From: Porites lobata
Taxonomy: Eukaryota > Cnidaria > Anthozoa > Scleractinia > Poritidae
Assembly: GCA_942486035.1 (NCBI GenBank)
Contig: CALNXK010000103.1
Span: 415,001 to 479,000, forward strand
Direction: 5' to 3'
DNA length: 64,000 nucleotides
Part shown: positions 24,322-35,500 of the stretch, piece by piece
Position numbering within the stretch: the stretch's first letter is position 1
Layout: each line of letters opens with the position of its first letter
Translations under genes and position numbers: made by a program
Notes under the pieces: generated by a model
The model's input: the letters and a program-made list of their open reading frames with translations, nothing else
What the model was told of the DNA's origin: nothing
Databases searched by the model: none

Positions 24322-24498
24322 TGATTTGCTTTAGTGCTGTTGGTGTCCGAATGAGTGGCGATCAGTAGAGCGCATGTTAATGTTTAAATTAATAGGCAAC
24401 TTCCGAGTTCCAAAAACCCCCACTTTCAAAATAAGACCAAGTGCACAACCTTTCTTGTGAAAGTGAGATTTATTTGCATGGGAATGAAAAATCATCTC

Positions 24499-24674
24499 CA
24501 TTCGCCACTTGCAAATCTCCCATGATGCACCTTATTTGCCCCCCAAAATTTGCATAACCTTTGTTTTTCATTTCTCTTGGGTATTACAGCCATCCCAAGA
24601 GAAATTGAAAACAATGCTTATGCAAAATTTTGGGGCAAATAAGGTGCATTATGGGAGATGTGCAAGTGACGAAG
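24499..24674. mobile_element. Hairpin MITE
   Basis: CACTTGCAAATCTCCCATGA at the left pairs with TATGGGAGATGTGCAAGTG at the right. The pairing continues through TGCACCTTATTTGCC and CCCAAAATTTTGCATA. It is a near-complete palindrome of about 170 bp with a central TTCTCTTGGG...CCCAAGAGAA stem. It shares arms with the element at 19868-19968. Confidence 0.65.
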
Positions 24675-25213
24675 GGCTGAGCACCTAACCTCGCTTTGAT
24701 ACAGAGGCCCGGGGGAACTCGGAAATGGCCTGTGGCCTATGTCCTGGGGCCTGTTTCTCAAAAATCCCGTTAACTTTCCGGGCCCGGAAAGTTGCTTTGT
24801 GTTTGCCGCGTTTGCATCCAGGATCAAAGTTTCAGCAATTTTGAAAATAATACTAGTTATAGCTATCGCTATGTGCCAACGAGCAAAGATTTTACCTATA
24901 TACGCGCGCTGTTTAATTTGTTTAGAAATGTCATGAATTTCCGTAATTTACGAAAAATAGTTTGACCTCAATTCGATTGCATTAGCGAAAATTACCTTGA
25001 AAATAGTGAACCAAACTGTTCTACAGCGCAAAGAATTTGAAATCCCGGCTTTAGATAGCATATTTTTCGAGATATTAGAGAGTTTTAGATCCGAGTTTAC
25101 GGCGAATCTCTAACCGCGGTTTGCGGTTACCCGTTTGAGGTTCGACGTTCAAACATAGTTCGATTTAGATTGGTGGTGGAATAGACTACGGCCGCCATTT
25201 TGAATCAGCAGCC

Positions 25214-25366
25214 ATGAATGGCACTTGTTTTCAAGATCCAATAGGATTTATCAAATTTAGCATTTCGCCAGAATTTGTGCCTCTGCTAATGGATAAAGAC
25301 TTGCTCCACAAGATTTTGGCATCACTACGTGGGATAAAACAAGAATTATACGCTAAAAGCTTTCAG
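25214..25366 (+). CDS. Possible first coding exon, function unknown
   Basis: An ATG at 25214 opens 51 codons (MNGTCFQDPIGFIKFSIS...) ending at a good donor, TTTCAG|GTAAATG. GGCCGCCATTTTGA lies about 15-20 bp upstream, a match to the YY1-type core promoter or initiator motif found at many animal promoters. I could not identify the following exon or any domain. It may be the start of a real gene, or a gene fragment carried by repeats. If not spliced, the frame runs to 25432. Confidence 0.3.
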
Positions 25367-26462
25367 GTAAATGACATACGTGAAAACCTACCTCCCCACG
25401 TTGAAAACGCACATCGTAAATCTCAAACGTGACGCGAAAACTTGTGACGTGACCTACAACGGCTAGAGGTTCGCGGGAAACTCGGATCTAACACTCTCTA
25501 TTGAAGTCTGTACACTCAACACAAACCTCGTCTGAACTGTGAACTGTCACCTGCTAGTTTTTCGCTTTTTATTTTGTTCTTTTTTCTTACAGGTAAAAAT
25601 TAAAACTCCTATATTTGGCTATGAATACTGTTTCTGGTTCTGTGCCAGTCATAAGGCAACTCCTTCAACTGGGCTGTTTCGTACATACCCATGCAGTTAG
25701 CTGTGCATCTAGTGAAAGAGCGGAAGGAGAACGGAGAGGTACAAACAGCTCAGTTGAAGCAGTGACTGACTTTTTTTTGGTTGGTTATTAACCTAGCAGT
25801 AATCGTAGATTATACTGCGTCGCCTTAGGGCCTTAGGCACCAAATTTCTGCTAGCAGCGATATGACAGAATATGCCGTTTGGACATCAGGCATCTCAAAA
25901 GCACCAGGAATAGTGACCAGGGTTGCCACTCATCAGAAATTTGAAGTTTCAATAAGAGAATTTTTAAAGCCTATTTCCACTCTAAGTTTACATGCGTTTA
26001 GGGTCTCCGAAGCGCGGGTGCAAATTTGGGGGCGAAATTTTCTCGAAATTCAACGCTCCAAAAAGCATCAATGGAACGAGGCTCTGCTAGGATCTTAATC
26101 ATCTGCATGTAAATGACTGTTGTTCTTTTTTTCTGACGACAAACGATGAGCAGAACTCAAGAATAAATTATACGCGAGACTAATTACTTAAACGCGCTTG
26201 ACTGTGGCGTCATGAAACATACAACAACAAAGAAAAGTACGTACCGCCTCAAATGTGTCTATTTTGGAAGATTTTATACTGATGAGGTCGGTAACAAAAA
26301 AGTTAACTGACCTTTGTGTCCTAGCGCGTAGATAGATTATTATGAAAAATCCCAAACATGTGGTTCATTATGCAAAGAATGGCCGCCATTCACGAGTAAT
26401 GCGAAAACATATCACGCTCTGCACGATGGGAAGGGCCGGTTACATCCTCCTTTGATCGGCCC

Positions 26463-27320
26463 CTAAGAAATCCTCTATTGGTCATAGACTAAAAGTTCAA
26501 GCATTTTTATTTACGTCGACAAATAGAGACGGAATCAACGGCTCGATAAGGTAAAATACAAGTAACGGAACTTGTGCATGTCCGATTTGTTTATGCGTAT
26601 GAGTTTTGTAATGCCCGTTCCCGGGCATTACGTTAAACCAGAAACTCATATAAGGGGTTGAAAACCCCTTATGAGTTTCTGGTTAAACTTAAAAAAGAAA
26701 CAAAAAAGGAAGGTACAGAACAGATTTCATCAATTCCTTTCCAAAAGAGAATCATAGATGCCTATGGACCTCTTTTGGAACGAAACAGGTAAAATTGAAA
26801 CGGATGAACTTCCATCTACACGTAAATCTTATCCCAGCCGTTCGTCACTTTTCATTGACAGCAAAAGATCTGATCTACCCATGACCTTTCGTGCATTGCC
26901 GATAGGTCTTTGCTGGGGGATGGTTAATGTATGTACTCGTTACAGATTTAGATATATATATATACTGTAAATACCGGTAAATCATTTGTGCACAGTAAAT
27001 TCGTCTACCTGTTCATTCCACATCTCGTTGTTGTTGTTGTTAATTGCTGTTTTTTTGCTACTCAAACTCTAAACTAAAACTTTGCGAAGCCTTTTAGGTT
27101 CCTTCACATTTCTCTTCCACACACCATTCTTGTACACTGTTCAGGTAACCGAGCTGCTTACTTGAATAGACAATTGAGTAAATGCACTGTAGTGGATCCA
27201 AGGCCCCCCCTTTTAAAGGCCTAACTTTATTACCGGTGGCGTACTCATTTCTAAGAAAGTGGGAGGGGGAGCACTCATCCAGTACCTAAGATAAGATGGG
27301 GGCCAATGAAAATGGAAATC
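26463..27320 (+). repeat. Dispersed repeat R, copy R2
   Basis: It is colinear with R1 and R3 from CTATTGGTCATAGACTAAA to about 27320, where similarity stops. It carries the palindromic insert at 26638-26682 and, at its left edge, a scar of the TIR element seen complete in R1. AAATCATTTGTGCACAG and TTGTTGTTGTTG landmarks are kept. Confidence 0.6.
26638..26682. mobile_element. 45-bp palindromic insert flanked by TTAAA
   Basis: CCAGAAACTCATATAAGGGG and CCCCTTATGAGTTTCTGG form two arms around TTGAAAA. TTAAA stands on each side (26633-26637 and 26683-26687). R3 has the same site without the insert (CATTACATTAAAATTAAAAG). A TTAA duplication recalls piggyBac-type insertion. The arm sequence also occurs near 11436-11455. 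Confidence 0.6.
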
Positions 27321-27539
27321 ACTTGTTCTCTACATTAACATTAACAAAAAACTTAACTTAGCCTCGAAGTGTTCAGTTGCTCAAAGGTTTGTTGCAGGTT
27401 ACTGATTTTATAGTCAATAAAATTACTTTTCTTCTTGGTTTTCTTTTTTAATGCTAAACAGCTTCTGCTAAACTTTTTACAAAGCATCAGAGATTAGAGT
27501 CACCCACTGCAAACGGAAAACGTGAATCTGTAATCGCAC

Positions 27540-27655
27540 TAACCTGCGAGGTAGGCGCAAAAGGGGCTGGGGGAGGGGGAGAGGAAGAAAAGCGCGAAAG
27601 GGAAAAGGGAATTCCCCTCCCTTTTTCCCTATCCCCTACCCCTTGTTTACTCATG
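27540..27655. repeat. Purine/pyrimidine-rich MITE remnant
   Basis: CCTGCGAGGTAGGCGCAAAA at the left resembles the end of the 60-kb MITEs. A G/A-rich arm and a CCCTCCCTTTTTCCC arm follow around GGGAATTCCC. The right end is missing or degraded. Confidence 0.35.
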
Positions 27656-27739
27656 TTTACTGCTACTTACTTTTACAAAGAAATTACAAACGTGAGCTGA
27701 GTTTGATCGTCCGGGTGAACGTTGTCCTGCATGGGACTG

Positions 27740-28250
27740 TTGTTGTTGACAGTGACTGACATTTCGACAACCTTTGCGGAAGTCATCTTCAGAGTCAAAG
27801 TGAGTTGTATCACACGCCAGTTGATGGTATTATACTCTGGTTGTTGACCTGATTGGTCAATTAAGTGGCGATGTTATTTTTTATTGGTCGGACTGTCAGT
27901 TAAGTCGTGATGTTAGCGGTATGAAGACTAGAATGTAATTGGTGCGTTTCGATCCGTCTATTGTCGCAGTTAAGCAGTCATCTGTTGTTAGTCAAATTGT
28001 CAGTTCTCCAGTCGTTCGTGCTTGATTTCGTCAATCAGTCGTCTGTACGGTGACGGTAATCAGTGGCGTTTGTTCTAAGTTAGTAAACCAGCTTTCTAAA
28101 GTAAGTCGTTGATAGTAGTTTGTAGAATACGTAATACATGTGGCAAAGTCCCAGTCGATTTGATGTCTCGTCTGTAGATGATGTTCAGCAATGTGATGGT
28201 TGACGTCACCATTCCTCTTTGCTCGAGTTCTAAGAAAAAGCAAGTTTAAT
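27740..28250 (-). mobile_element. Penelope-like element 3' fragment with GIY-YIG C-terminus
   Basis: On the minus strand the frame near 28031-28243 reads RNGDVNHHIAEHHLQTRHQI, DWDFATCITYSTNYYQRL, TLESWFTNLEQTPL, which I recognise as the GIY-YIG endonuclease end of Penelope-like elements. Downstream is a 3' stretch with GATGACTTCCGCAAAGG and TCGAAATGTC, a motif common in the 3' parts of such elements. The reverse transcriptase is absent: a 5'-truncated, dead copy. Confidence 0.65.
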
Positions 28251-28649
28251 GTGACGATAGTTACTGCACTAAGTTAACACAAATATTTACTCTACGGGTA
28301 ACGGGTAAGAACTAGTAGCCTCTTGTTTACTGAAGCTCAGTTTAGGTACTGAAATTTCCCATCTAACCTTTATTGCTATAGTCAGAATATTGTTACATTC
28401 ACAGATGTTACTTGCCTTCGTCGCAGAAGCTCTAAACCTTCTGCAGGCCTAGTGCACAATATCGTGATCGAATCCCGCAGAGTAACAAGGGCATATGTCA
28501 GCGTTTTTGATTGGCTAGTTTCTAACGCATTTTGTGATAAGTTCGATTTGATTAAGTGTTGACCTGCCAAACACGACTAATCTGAACTCGTGATAAGAGA
28601 GACTGACCTCAGACTAAGCTCAAGATAGTGTGAAACGTGGCCTTAGAGT

Positions 28650-29196
28650 CAGAAAACGAAACCATGTTTTGTGACACTTAGAACTATTTTCAGGTCGACT
28701 GCCGGTGAAGGTTTGCAAAAAACTAAATGAAGGGCAGTCCTATGTTCTCAGTAAATTTCACAAATCGAAAAAATCCAGCTAAACTAAACTATCATGTTAT
28801 GTCGAGATCCTGATCAAATCAGCCGATATCATGACTTACCCTAAACATTTGTGCAAATCTCTCCGCTGTCATATCACCTGCATTTTTTTTTTCACTTGTC
28901 TTTCCACTCTTCGTTCTCCTTCCTTCCTGAGAAAAAATAATATAATCTTTCTCCATTGCATCAGAAACACTCAAACGAGATCGAAGCTGATGACAGCAAT
29001 TGCCCAGGAATCTATTGTATAGTGATTGGTTGTTTTCCTTTATTTCCGGGTTAGTTTCTCTCCGTTTTAATTCGAGAAAAAAATGAAATTTGACCACAGA
29101 TTCTCATTTTTCACTTTTCTGAAAAGATTAAAAATAAACAAATAATGCTCCACCGATCGCGACTCGTTCGGACGCGAACAGCAGTAAAGCAAATCA
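28650..29196 (+). promoter_or_regulatory. Conserved 5' flank of copy 2, shared with copy 3
   Basis: This stretch matches 44985-45877 upstream of copy 3, including CCATGTTTTG, TTTGTGCAAATCTC, GAAAAAATAATATAATC, GTGATTGGTTGTTTT (an inverted CCAAT box) and GACTCGTTCGGAC just before the ATG. Copy 3 has extra sequence within it (an inverted-repeat element). Shared upstream sequence suggests the promoter was duplicated with the gene; no TATA box is clear. Confidence 0.45.
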
Positions 29197-30129
29197 ATGG
29201 AGAAGAGCCGCCGCTTAGCTGTTGCAGTGATCTGTACAGCTGTTCTCTTGCTCTTGAGGACATGTTTCACTGCCACGTTCTTCGTTCCTAGCGTCATTTG
29301 CATTATCAAAGCAGGGAGCCGTATCGAAAGATGCGAAGGCAGGCTTGGACTTTCGCAGAGAGCTATTGACAGCCTGAATACCACAAGCACGTTTGTGGAG
29401 ACCACTGTTTCCTGCTTTCTCATCTTTCTCATCTATAGATGGAAAACATTCAGCTTCAAAAATTTTCTCAGGGCTCTTGTACAACAGCCTTATTTTTGGA
29501 TGTGGACCGCTTTGTGGGTTGCGCGTGTCGTAACGAACGTTCTTATAGCTGTTATTCCGGGTATTAAGGAAAACAATCCTGTTCTTGTTGTGCTCGGCTT
29601 TTCGGTCCCCTTAGAGTTCGCTTCAACTACAATGTTAGCTTGTGCTCTTAGCTTTGTGCAACTTTCTACCGTAAGGAAATGGTTTACTGAACATTTTCCA
29701 CGGGGAGGAAGAAGTGAAAAGCTGATCATCTTGTATCGAATAACTTTGTTTTCGTACGGTCTGCGAATGCTTGCTTTCTTTTTGTACGATTCATTTTTGG
29801 TCGCAAGTGCGATAACTCGTGAAAGACAGTTTCGTGAATTAGACAGCCTTTTGCTAGCTTTGGATGTTGGCTACAGAGGAAGTTTGACCGTATTTTTCTT
29901 TCGCAAATTCTTTGAGTTTGACAATACACCAGAGGTCTTCCTCGTAACAACGAATTCGAGCAAGTTAGAGGAAGTTGAATGTCAGTCAAAAGCTGAAGGG
30001 CAGGAGATTGAAACTTACGGCGAAATTTTCGAAACTCAAGGATTAAAGGACATGGAAGGAGAAGAGAAAGGAATCATAGTTGCCAGCGGAAAAACTCCGA
30101 AAGACTTGGAATGCAGCACGCAAATTTGA
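29197..30129 (+). CDS. Multi-pass membrane protein of unknown family, copy 2
   Basis: Intact intronless frame of 310 residues. Hydrophobic segments lie at about 8-36, 66-82, 99-121, 128-155, 176-203 and 215-236; an extracellular-type loop between the first two holds RIERCEGRLGLSQRAIDSL and sequon NTTS at 61. A charged loop HFPRGGRSEKL follows the fourth, and a polar tail with repeated Glu/Lys ends the protein. It is very similar along its length to copies 1, 3 and 4. No conserved family motif (GPCR DRY or NPxxY, channel pore signatures) is visible. The start is set by the shared TCAATGGAGAAG in all copies. A solo LTR begins 68 bp downstream of the stop and could supply a polyadenylation signal (inference). 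Confidence 0.82.
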   Translation: MEKSRRLAVAVICTAVLLLLRTCFTATFFVPSVICIIKAGSRIERCEGRLGLSQRAIDSLNTTSTFVETTVSCFLIFLIYRWKTFSFKNFLRALVQQPYFWMWTALWVARVVTNVLIAVIPGIKENNPVLVVLGFSVPLEFASTTMLACALSFVQLSTVRKWFTEHFPRGGRSEKLIILYRITLFSYGLRMLAFFLYDSFLVASAITRERQFRELDSLLLALDVGYRGSLTVFFFRKFFEFDNTPEVFLVTTNSSKLEEVECQSKAEGQEIETYGEIFETQGLKDMEGEEKGIIVASGKTPKDLECSTQI

Positions 30130-30196
30130 CATAACTGATGAACAAAATGGGTCAAACTCAGCGAAGCATGATTTATAAAGTTTAATCCAGACACTG

Positions 30197-31096
30197 TGTA
30201 ATGATTACTAATGATTTCAAAAAATATTAATTTTCTCAATAACAGTTGCTCTAGCTTCAATATTTTTTCTTAATTAGCTTTATTCTACAACAGGGTAGCA
30301 TTTCACTGTATTAAACACCGTGTTAAGCGAATAAGCTCGTTTTTAATTGATCAGAAGTATTTTTGAGCGATCACGTAGTTTTTTCTGCAAACATAATAGT
30401 TCTTAATTTACTTCCGTAAACAGTCGCTTCGTCTAAAATTTAGAATTTCAAAAGTTTGCTGACCTGCAAATTCGGTCTGCTTATAATTGTAGGTGAAAAC
30501 TAGGCAACTAGACAGTCCTGCTACGTTCCCAGAAAGTCGCTAGTTTAGCTTGCAATTCTATTCAAAGCGAAACTACGTGCTTAAGAGCCGCCTTGCGGAC
30601 TTGGCAAACTTTGCTATTTTATTGTCCTAGTACTTTTTACTCCTAAAATAGAATCCGCAACAATAACTTTAGCTTAACTTCAAACGAGTTTGTTTGTATA
30701 TCTATTGTACTGAATACCTGTAAATACTGAATACTGAATACCTATAAATACCTGTAAATACCTGAATACCTGTAATAATGATATATAAGTAAGATAGTTT
30801 GTAGTGTTTTTTGTGATTACGTCGATGGCATCCACATCCTTGATTACATAGTTTTTACTTGATTACTTCCTCGATCGCTCGTACAAGAATAAACGCTATA
30901 GCTAGTTTGCCTTATTCTCTGCTGCATTCCAGGTAGTGGATTGATCCCGGTCCTGAGAGTTGTGACGGCTCTTACCCGCGAGCGAGTTGCCCTTTGGGTT
31001 TAGATCCCCAGTTCAGAAGGCTGTTTCCAGAGTCCAAACCCTAAGTTCCCGTTTAGCCCTTAAAGTCGTTCGAACGTGCAAAAACCTTCCGTAACA
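30197..31096 (+). mobile_element. Solo LTR downstream of copy 2 (internally deleted)
   Basis: The element begins TGTAATGATT, ends CTTCCGTAACA, and is flanked by ACTG on both sides (30193-30196 and 31097-31100). It has a TATA box (ATATATAAG near 30781) and an AATAAA at 30888-30893, as expected for U3-R-U5. Copy 1 has a single CACTGG at this place. It is shorter than the LTRs of copies 3 and 4 because about 280 bp of the 5' part is gone. Confidence 0.8.
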
Positions 31097-33240
31097 ACTG
31101 GCAAAACTAAAGGTCTTAAAAACTAGCCATGAAACTGATCGAAAGTCCTAGATGTTGTTCCTTATGCCATAAGATATGTTATAATCCACAAGAATGTAAA
31201 TTCCCCCATACACAGACAGAATTTACAGCAGAATAAGGGACTTCTGGAGTGAGCATTATACCGGAATATGAAGAATGGATACCGGTCGTTTCGATACAAA
31301 CTTAAGCAGTAAAACTGCCCCCCAAAATTCGATCATTTAAAGTAGAGTCATATAACGGCGTGAACCAGAAAAACATTAGGCGTTAATATTCCACGTTCTG
31401 TAAGCCAAGTCGTAACGCGAAACTATTCAACATGGCCTCGCCTGAATCAACTTGTATTGAAACGCGACTTGTAGCGTAACGACCGGTAAGGAGATAAATA
31501 AGGCATTTTCGACATGAGCAGGCTAACGGAAAAATCAGAAAGACTATTGACTTGTTTAAAAGTCTTGTATGAGAAACCGAAAAACAACAAAATAAATCAT
31601 GGGAAAATTATTTCCTTGTGGTCTCCAGATAGTCAGTTTCTTAAAATAGCCACAAGTGAAGAAATAGTTCCACGTACCAGACCGAAAAGTGTAAACATTG
31701 CATGCTCGCATCCTGATTCAACATAATATTCATTCAATATTCCCCTGGAGCACGTTTAGGAAGCGTTTCTGGTATTCAGCTGACTCAGTATATTGTCGTG
31801 AAGTATTTTGTAGGTTCTTTTTTAATAGTTTAGTATTCCATGTTTGCGCTTGACATGTGACTCGTGCCTAGAGTTTTGTTATGATCAGTTTGGTGAACGA
31901 AGTTAATCCGTATTTGTCTCAACAGGTTTTCCCAATTATTTATCTTTTACCTTTTTAAGCAGTTTTTCAGCATGAATGTCATTTATTAAATTTTATTGAC
32001 AGTCCTTGAAGTTGTCATGGACACGTTTTGGGACTATCGCTGACCTTGATTGTTAGCTACATTAGAATTCCTGTTTTGCTTTAAGCTAGACCCTCGCGGG
32101 TTTAGCTGTCACGCTTACATGGGTTCTCTCGTGCTTGAAATTATTAAGCTTATAGGTTTGTTTATTACACTTTATTTATTGGGAAAAGCGTTTGTAATTC
32201 TCATTGTCAGGAAGTCCGAACGTACCTACATTCAAGTTATTTAAGTTTTCAACATCTGGTGTACCCAGCTAACAGAGTCTCCTTCGATCTTCCTAGAGTC
32301 TCCTTCGATCTTCTTAGATAAGTCGGGAAGATCGAAGCGACTCTGCTAGAAGGGTACATCTGGTGCAGATAAGTTGGTAGACTGTAGTTGGTCGATTGGT
32401 GGTTGTAGGGTGTGCAGTTAATAGTTGAGCTGTATTCATTAAGTGATGCTGTAGACAATAATAAGACATATGAGAGTTTCTCAGAATAGTCAGTTTCTCA
32501 GAATAGCCACAAAAGACAGTTCCACCAGACCGAAAAGTATAAACATTGCGTGCTCGCATCCTGACTGAACGTAACATTTTATCAATATTCCCCTAAAGTC
32601 CGTTTAGGAAGCGTTTCTGGTACCCAGTATATATTTTCCACTAGTTTGCCAAAGGGAGGATCTCTAGATTTTAAAAATGAACGACAAGTGATTTACTGAA
32701 GTAAAAACAAGTACAAATAAGAGTAAAAAGTTGACGTTTCGGCCTCATCGTAACGCCGCCGTGCTTAAGAAAAGAGGTAACATAAATATTATATATTATA
32801 ATGTGTACTTTTTAGTATCTCTGTCATTGATTTGACTTGAATACTTCTGATAATACTTCCTTTTACAATAATTAATTGAGGGAGTCTATTACTTACAAGC
32901 CAAGTGATTTCCTTAAGCTTCCTCGCAATTTACGTTTTAATTTTTCAGCACTTCCTGCTTTGTATCGTGGCAAAACAATAAACGTTAAAATGAAACAAGA
33001 ACAAATTATGCGAAGTAATTTAAATACTTTTAACTGTCTTTAAATTACCATATTAAGAAAGTCAAAAGGAAGTCATTCAGCCATTGTTTCGGCAAAGTTT
33101 AACTCAGGTTTAGGAGCCGTGGACAAAAAAGGGAGAGTGAAGAAAAGTCAAAAACAGAAAAAAGAAACTCAAGACACAGGCAGATAAATTCGGCTGCTCA
33201 CAAGATTTATTAAGGTGGCTCTATGCGGTTTTTCAGGGTC
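31097..33240 (+). repeat. 3' part of duplicated block, copy 2
   Basis: It is colinear with the 3' flanks of copies 3 and 4 and, inverted, with copy 1. It includes the GACGTTTCGGCCTCATCGTAA segment near 32743, which resembles 3' regions of Penelope-like or LINE elements, and a run near 33115-33190. Short frames here (such as 31514-31726) are conserved only because the DNA is duplicated; no domain is visible. Confidence 0.6.
32260..32358. mobile_element. 99-bp MITE unique to copy 2 block
   Basis: TGTACCCAGCTAACAGAGTC at the left pairs with the complement of the right end (TGTACCCTTCTAGCAGAGTC). TCTGG flanks it at 32255-32259 and 32359-32363. The paralogous sites in copies 3 (about 49202) and 4 (about 53690) read AACATCTGGTGCAGATAAG without the insert, a clean empty site. 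Confidence 0.8.
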
Positions 33241-33490
33241 ATGCGCATGAGCAGACCATTATTTGTAGGCAGTTATTTGGAGGTCACTTGGTGGGCTCTC
33301 GGCCAATGAAAAAGAAGAAAAATTTGCAACGAACGATAATAAACAATTATTGGATGAGGATTTTGTGATATCCAAAATAAACAGGGTCGAGGTAGGGGTT
33401 ATTACCAGAAGCCGAAGGCTTCGTCTGATAACAATTACCGAGACCTTGATTATTCTGGATATCACAAAAACTGGATATAATAATTGTGTT
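33225..33490. mobile_element. Foldback element related to those at 18.8-19.6 kb
   Basis: The left part shares GAGCAGACCATTATTTGTAGG with 19100 and 19510. A palindrome follows, TGTGATATCCAAAATAAACA...GATTATTCTGGATATCACA, with GAAGCCGAAGGCTTCG at the tip. It is a MITE of the same general type. Confidence 0.5.
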
Positions 33491-33626
33491 ATTATATTTG
33501 AATGAAAAAAAATGCTCATTTTTTTTGCCTCTTCACTGACGGCAAGCAACACAAAGTGCGCGAACTTGACATGATTATCCTTAGGAATCACGCACCGCGG
33601 TCATACATGACATGATTACCAGTGAC

Positions 33627-33669
33627 CTTGAAAGAAACATTAACGCAACTCTGCTGTTGATCGAGTTAG
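33627..33669 (+). pseudogene. GPCR 3'-end remnant A
   Basis: TTGAAAGAAACATTAACGCA...TGTTGATCGAGTTAG matches the last ~14 codons of the receptors at 36960 and 40383 (KETLRQLFCRSS, stop). Its downstream flank (TTCTGGGCTTTCCAGCTCTC...) matches the flank after the second remnant at 41516. The rest of the gene is gone. Confidence 0.6.
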
Positions 33670-35500
33670 ATTTCTGGGCTTTCCAGCTCTCTCTTGTCAG
33701 CTCTTAATTCATGCTTGAATCCTCGTTGATATTAACTGTAAATATATTGGACTGCAAGCATATTTTATGATGGCATGTCACCTGTTTTTTAGGGGCACGG
33801 TGTATTATAAATATTCCTGGTCTAGAAATCCAAAGATGTTTTCTTTATTATTTAGTAGCATGAAGTGTAAGCAGCACACAAGAATAAAGAACTAGTAAAG
33901 AAATAGAGTTTAAGGGCTTCATTCCATTTCTTCTTCTTCTTCTTCTTCTTCTTCTCTTTCTCCTTCTCCTTCTCCTCCTCCTTATGGAACTTGAATTATT
34001 ACTCGATACAAAGCCTGTCAAACCAGTTAAACCACTTAAAAGTAGTACATGACCTTATCTTAATGAGATTTCCCCGCATTTTATTCATGAGATAAAGACA
34101 AAAGGCTATATATGACGTCATCAGCGTTAATGTTTTCAATAATGAGATTTCATTTCCAAAAAACTGAATCTCTTAATTTCATCCCTACTAAATTTTTATC
34201 ACTTCTTTCTTGGTGTAAACTCAGAATAAGTAACATTAGCATGCAAATGAAAGATATTAAAAGCGCATCGACGTTTAAAGCCAGCACTTTCTGAGCATTC
34301 ATCATATTAACATAAATAAAATTGCTTCTCTGATACTGGTAAAAGCATCTCTTTAATGATTAACACTTCCTACGGGTTGCCCTCCCCAGAGTCCCGCGAG
34401 GTTATGCGATTGCCTAGTCCCCAGGCTCATTAGTTCGCAGGGCCAAGGAAACGCATAGTGAGAAGGCCTGGGACAAGTTCTGCTGTACACGTATTTGTTG
34501 TGTATAAGATGTAGCAAGATAATTGTTTTAGTCAACTACTGTGGGTATTGACCACACAATAACATTTTGCATTTTGCCAAGTAAAACAGGACACAAAAGA
34601 AAATTTGTAGCATGTGTCAGAAGGCATTCGTTTTTGTTTTAAGAAAAAATGTTTCCTTTTGGCGTTAAAGAAAATCCACACGACCACATTTAAATGTTTT
34701 GAAAAAAAGTTCTACCATCGTACTATGTAATATACCCGAAAAACCTAGCTTTATGTTTTATTTAGGGGTACAAGAACTTTATCGGTAAGTACTAACTATT
34801 ACTGAATACAGCCGCGAAGCTGGATCTTGGTTTTAGATCAGGATCGGTAATGAGAATAAAACATAAAAGCAAATGCAAGCTGGCAGCCAAAAGATAGGAT
34901 ATTATTTAATTGCCCAATATTTTGGTTAGACAACACTATCCTTCGTCTGGGGCTTCAAAAAGCAATAATAAATTGTTATAAATAAGCGGTTGAAAAAACA
35001 ACAACGAACAGTCGATATTTCGCTTCCTCTATGAGTTGATGGAAGAAAAGAAAAGAAAATGTAAAGTACGAATAACAAGAATCTGTGTGTCGAGAATTTA
35101 TTTGCTGAACTAAAAACGTATATTAACATAAAAAGCATTCTGCGGGTGTTTAAAATGGTTAGGGCCGCTTTCTTAAAAGAAGACAAATTGAGGTGATAAT
35201 GAAAATTAGTAGAAAAATATTGTTGCCATAGTGAATATCTTTATTTTATACCCAAGCATTATTGATGGTTATGGGGTTTCGTTCACTTCAACGAAACGCG
35301 TTCATATTGCTATTTTGCTTTAGTAACGGATGAGCTGTTGGCAGGAAATCTAGGGAAAAGAAAATTAAAAATACGAATAACAAGAATCTATATGTGTAGT
35401 GAATTTTTATATACTGGGCTATAAAACATGTATTAACATAAGAAGTAGTCAGGTGTTTAAATTGATTAGGGACGCTCGCTCAAAAAAAAAGACACTATGA
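33670..35500 (+). repeat. Duplicated GPCR 3' flank, copy A
   Basis: It is colinear with about 41517-43130: CATGTCACCTGTT, GGTTATGCGATTGCCTAGTC, GTAGCATGTGTCAGA, AATATACCCGAAAAACC, ACTATCCTTCGTCTGGGGCT and CGTTCACTT all recur in order. There is no coding support in either copy. The duplication shows that a third receptor once stood upstream of 33627. Confidence 0.65.
33929..33984 (+). repeat. TTC/TCC microsatellite
   Basis: About nine TTC units are followed by CTCTTTCTCCTTCTCC-type units, a pure pyrimidine tract on the plus strand. The paralogous place near 41795 lacks the expansion. Confidence 0.85.

Larger units (their letters stand above)
20790..24345 (-). repeat. Duplicated block, copy 1 (inverted)
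   Basis: Read on the minus strand this block matches the copy 2 block (29197 to about 33240): membrane-protein gene, 3' flank, the GAGGCCGAAACGTC segment (22561), TCAATACAAAGCAGG, and the CCACGGCTACTAAACC segment. It differs by a LINE at 21070-22357 and by lacking the solo LTR found in the other copies (intact site at 23311-23314). With copy 2 it forms a large imperfect inverted repeat about 4.8 kb apart. Confidence 0.75.

Noticed and set aside
30940..31000. Sequence resembling a tRNA or primer-binding site (GATCCCGGTCCTGAGAG)
   Set aside because: No tRNA fold can be drawn by eye, and the stretch lies within the U5 part of the solo LTR.
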